Shown here: positions 61,967 through 64,000 of the stretch, piece by piece
Layout of the letters: each line of letters opens with the position of its first letter
Position numbering within the stretch: the stretch's first letter is position 1
Origin: Dorea_D hominis
GTDB taxonomy: Bacteria; Bacillota; Clostridia; Lachnospirales; Lachnospiraceae
Assembly: GCF_014287705.1 (NCBI RefSeq)
Contig: NZ_JACOOY010000004.1
Location: 1-64,000, forward strand
Direction: 5' to 3'
DNA length: 64,000 nucleotides
Program-made: the position numbers and the translations under genes
Notes under the pieces: generated by a model
The model's database searches: none
Told to the model about the DNA's origin: nothing
Seen by the model: the letters and a program-made list of their open reading frames with translations, nothing else

Positions 61967-62968
61967 TTATTCTCTGCGGCTCGTCCTCGTGATTGCATGA
62001 GGTGTGCTGTACCAGACTTTCTTATATTTTTTAGTATTCTCTTTTAAAATCGCCTTCATCAGCTGACAAATATGTTCAACCTGGTCTTCCATCTTGTTGT
62101 CAACCGTACCGTAGATCTCTCCTGTCATGATCTTCCGATTCATTTCCGGGCTATTGTTAATTCCAAGGATTACCGGCATCTGCAAATGATGTTTTTTATA
62201 ATAATCGTAGACGCCCAGTGCCATATCATCATTGTTGCATATAACAGCTTCCGCGTTGTTAATTATTTCTTTATCCAGTTTTGCAAATTTTGTTGTCGCC
62301 AGTTCTCTCTTCCAGTCCGCTGACAGATTTGCTCTCTGATTCATAGGCATATCTTCGCTCGACTCAAGAAATCCATTTGTCCGGCGAATGGCATCAAAAT
62401 GTGTTTCCTCTCCTTCTACAAGCACATAGTCCAATTTCCCGTTTTTGTTCCGATCAATCTTTCCTTTCTGTTCCTCCCAGATTTTCTTTAACATTTCTCC
62501 CTGCATGGCTCCGGCTGCTTTTGCATCTGTTCCTACATACCAGACTTTTTTTACAATTTTCAGATCCTTATCATCTGCTTCACGGTTAAATAATATGACC
62601 GGAATGTCTGCATCTTCCGCATCATTGATCATGCTTGCCGCAGAAGACGGCTCTACCAGATTGACAAGAATTACATCATACTTCTGTGCATACATGCGCT
62701 GTAGCTGCTTTTCCTGCTTCCGGCTGCTTCCTTTTGCATCGTAAATCTCGTAGGAAACTTTCTTTCCTTCTATTTTCATCTGTTCCATCTTATCCTGCAG
62801 ATCCTTTATATAACTCTCCATAAAAGTATCATCCAGATCATACGCTGCAATTCCTACATGCACGTACCGGTCTTCCTTTTGCGGCATTTTCCATAGGATA
62901 GTAAGAATGACCAGGAACATGAAAAGTCCCACTAGTATCAGATTGTATTTATCCATTTTTGATTTCAT
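61967..62968 (-). CDS. Membrane-anchored periplasmic-binding-protein-like sugar sensor
   Basis: A 333-aa protein with a single N-terminal transmembrane helix (about 8-26) instead of a lipobox, followed by a type I sugar-binding fold (VHVGIAAYDLDDTFMES, VILVNLVEPSSAASMINDA, IPVILFNREA, VICNNDDMALGVYDYYKK, VILGINNSPEM). A Ca-loop-like DRNKNGKLD and MglB-like order suggest a galactose/glucose-type ligand. It follows another anchored protein and a YesM-type kinase, so it is probably a sensor rather than an ABC transport component. Confidence 0.85.
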   Translation of the reverse strand: MKSKMDKYNLILVGLFMFLVILTILWKMPQKEDRYVHVGIAAYDLDDTFMESYIKDLQDKMEQMKIEGKKVSYEIYDAKGSSRKQEKQLQRMYAQKYDVILVNLVEPSSAASMINDAEDADIPVILFNREADDKDLKIVKKVWYVGTDAKAAGAMQGEMLKKIWEEQKGKIDRNKNGKLDYVLVEGEETHFDAIRRTNGFLESSEDMPMNQRANLSADWKRELATTKFAKLDKEIINNAEAVICNNDDMALGVYDYYKKHHLQMPVILGINNSPEMNRKIMTGEIYGTVDNKMEDQVEHICQLMKAILKENTKKYKKVWYSTPHAITRTSRRE

Positions 62969-62977
62969 TTTTGCTCC

Positions 62978-63589
62978 TTATCCGGCAAATAATGCATCAT
63001 ATTTACCGCTTTCCATCGTCTCTCTGTCAAGCTTTACCGGCTTCAGAGTGATCGTTTTCATCTTCATGCTTTCGTATCCGAGTTTATATGTATTTTCCAG
63101 CAGGATCTCCTTTTTCTTCCCGTTTTTTACCTGCTCCAGAACCGATGTCTTTACCGGAAGCCGGTACGCTTTTTCTTTACTCTCTGCAAAGGAAGCGTAA
63201 TACTTAAATTCTTTTTGCATTCTATCTGTCACAGCAAGAACATCCTTATAAACATAGCCATCTGCTTGTTTCTCCAGATAGTTTTCCGGATAGACAAGCA
63301 CGACACCTTTTGAATTATTTTTCTTTTCTTCTTTTATCAGCTTTTTCAGTTCTTCTGCTGACATCTGTTCTTTGTACCAGACATCTAATTTCACCTGATG
63401 ATCGTATGCATAATCGCGGATTCCATCCTGTAATGCCGACAGATCTTCCGGTTCATTTTTCGGAAAAACAACTGTCATCCTGCTTCTTTTTTCTATTTTG
63501 CTGTGCTTCGTCATAAGCCCGGTTGATACCAGTGCGATAAGCAGAAGCAGCAGTATCAGAACTGCATGTTTTTTTCTACTCTGTCTCAT
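62978..63589 (-). CDS. Membrane-anchored extracellular protein of the sensor operon
   Basis: A 203-aa protein starting MRQSRKKHAV with one transmembrane helix (about residues 9-27) and an extracellular part resembling the first half of a type I binding protein (MTVVFPKNEPEDLSALQDGIRDYAY, SKGVVLVYPENYLEKQ) without the second lobe. The ATG at 63589, inside the kinase gene and 4-5 nt after GGAGGAAA, is preferred; a longer frame lacks a site. It may be a half-domain co-sensor for the next protein. Confidence 0.65.
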   Translation of the reverse strand: MRQSRKKHAVLILLLLLIALVSTGLMTKHSKIEKRSRMTVVFPKNEPEDLSALQDGIRDYAYDHQVKLDVWYKEQMSAEELKKLIKEEKKNNSKGVVLVYPENYLEKQADGYVYKDVLAVTDRMQKEFKYYASFAESKEKAYRLPVKTSVLEQVKNGKKKEILLENTYKLGYESMKMKTITLKPVKLDRETMESGKYDALFAG

Positions 63590-64000
63590 CCGTTTCCTCC
63601 ATCTTCGGAATTGTAATTGTCGCAGTTGTTCCTTCGTCCAGCTCACTCGTGATCGTGATTCCATATTCCTCACCATAGATCAGCTGGATCCGCTCATTTA
63701 CATTCCGCACACCGATTCCGGATCCACGCTTGCTGGATACCACTTTATTGTGCATAATATAATCTATTTTTTCCTGCGTCATTCCAAGACCATTGTCTGC
63801 TACATCTATTCCTATATTTCCGTCCTTGTCATAAATGTGGATCTCAATCTCGCCGTCCTCATACATGCCTTCCATTCCGTGATAGATTGCATTTTCCAGA
63901 AGTGGCTGTATCGATAACTTCGGACAAAGGTATTTCAATAACGCCGGATCTGCTTTTACTTTAAATTCAAATTTATCCTTGAAGCGGATATTTTGGATTG
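63576..64000 (-). CDS. YesM-type sensor histidine kinase (partial, N-terminus off the right edge)
   Basis: The C-terminal ~141 residues of a two-component kinase. The run RFKDKFEFKVKADPALLKYLCPKLSIQPLLENAIYHGM gives the typical spacing before the N-box of HPK7/YesM kinases; DNGLGM and GSGIGVRNVNERIQLIYG complete the ATPase domain. Its stop overlaps the next gene start by 14 bp. Such kinases usually pair with AraC-type (YesN) regulators for sugar response. Confidence 0.92.
   Translation of the reverse strand, partial: IQNIRFKDKFEFKVKADPALLKYLCPKLSIQPLLENAIYHGMEGMYEDGEIEIHIYDKDGNIGIDVADNGLGMTQEKIDYIMHNKVVSSKRGSGIGVRNVNERIQLIYGEEYGITITSELDEGTTATITIPKMEETDETE

Overview
The window reads as a chromosomal segment of a spore-forming gut Firmicute of the family Lachnospiraceae (Dorea / Mediterraneibacter / Blautia-like; the genus cannot be fixed from sequence alone). 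The evidence is three sporulation genes (spoIIID, spoIIR, sipL), clostridial gene neighbourhoods (dnaE-pfkA, ispE-gntR, ddl-murF), strong AGGAGG-type ribosome binding sites, moderately low GC, and many small intergenic terminators. There is no rRNA, tRNA, CRISPR array, insertion sequence or prophage. Most of the window is core and housekeeping DNA, with an accessory surface-protein stretch near 31-41 kb and sugar-utilisation and sensing genes at the right end.

Layout. 1-3.3 kb: start of a capsule/exopolysaccharide operon read leftward off the edge (CpsB-type phosphatase, a 40-aa membrane peptide, LCP ligase, CpsC chain-length protein, CpsD kinase cut by the edge). 3.3-7.6 kb: TetR regulator, spoIIID, a decayed MFS transporter, an M20 amidohydrolase and a divergent regulator, separated by an 11-bp iteron array. 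7.7-16.1 kb: FKBP/trigger-type lipoprotein, cardiolipin synthase, a conserved membrane protein, DUF1934, pfkA, dnaE. 16.1-24.1 kb: CvfB, acyl-ACP thioesterase, CDF metal exporter, spoIIR, gntR-ispE, sipL, a PrcB-like lipoprotein. 24.2-31.4 kb, rightward: malQ, plsC, pncB, ddl, murF, HAD phosphatase.

31.4-42.1 kb: an unusual array of terminator-like hairpins, small membrane and secreted proteins with a PadR regulator, then three large secreted proteins (DUF6273/BIG2; a 1306-aa repeat protein; CAP/BIG2) and the L25/Ctc ribosomal protein. 42.3-55.2 kb: Xaa-Pro aminopeptidase, a GlnK/GlnL-like two-component pair with an orphan PTS EIIC, a cation/Ca exchanger, pgi, a methyltransferase, a secreted nuclease and small conserved proteins. 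55.3-64 kb: YczE-like membrane protein, an alpha-galactosidase plus GPH transporter operon with two AraC regulators, a 29-aa peptide gene, and a YesM-type histidine kinase linked to two membrane-anchored sugar-binding-like proteins.

No complete new defence or mobile system is visible. The most interesting non-standard signals are: (1) a dispersed family of palindromic elements with GATACC...GGTATC ends, four copies in intergenic DNA; (2) a run of six hairpins sharing GGATAY/RTATCC cores after the ddl-murF-HAD genes, whose arm differences are often G-U compatible in the + strand RNA; (3) six 11-bp iterons between the amidohydrolase and its divergent regulator; (4) a terminator hairpin whose 3' arm supplies the spoIIID ribosome binding site; and (5) small peptide genes with good translation signals.
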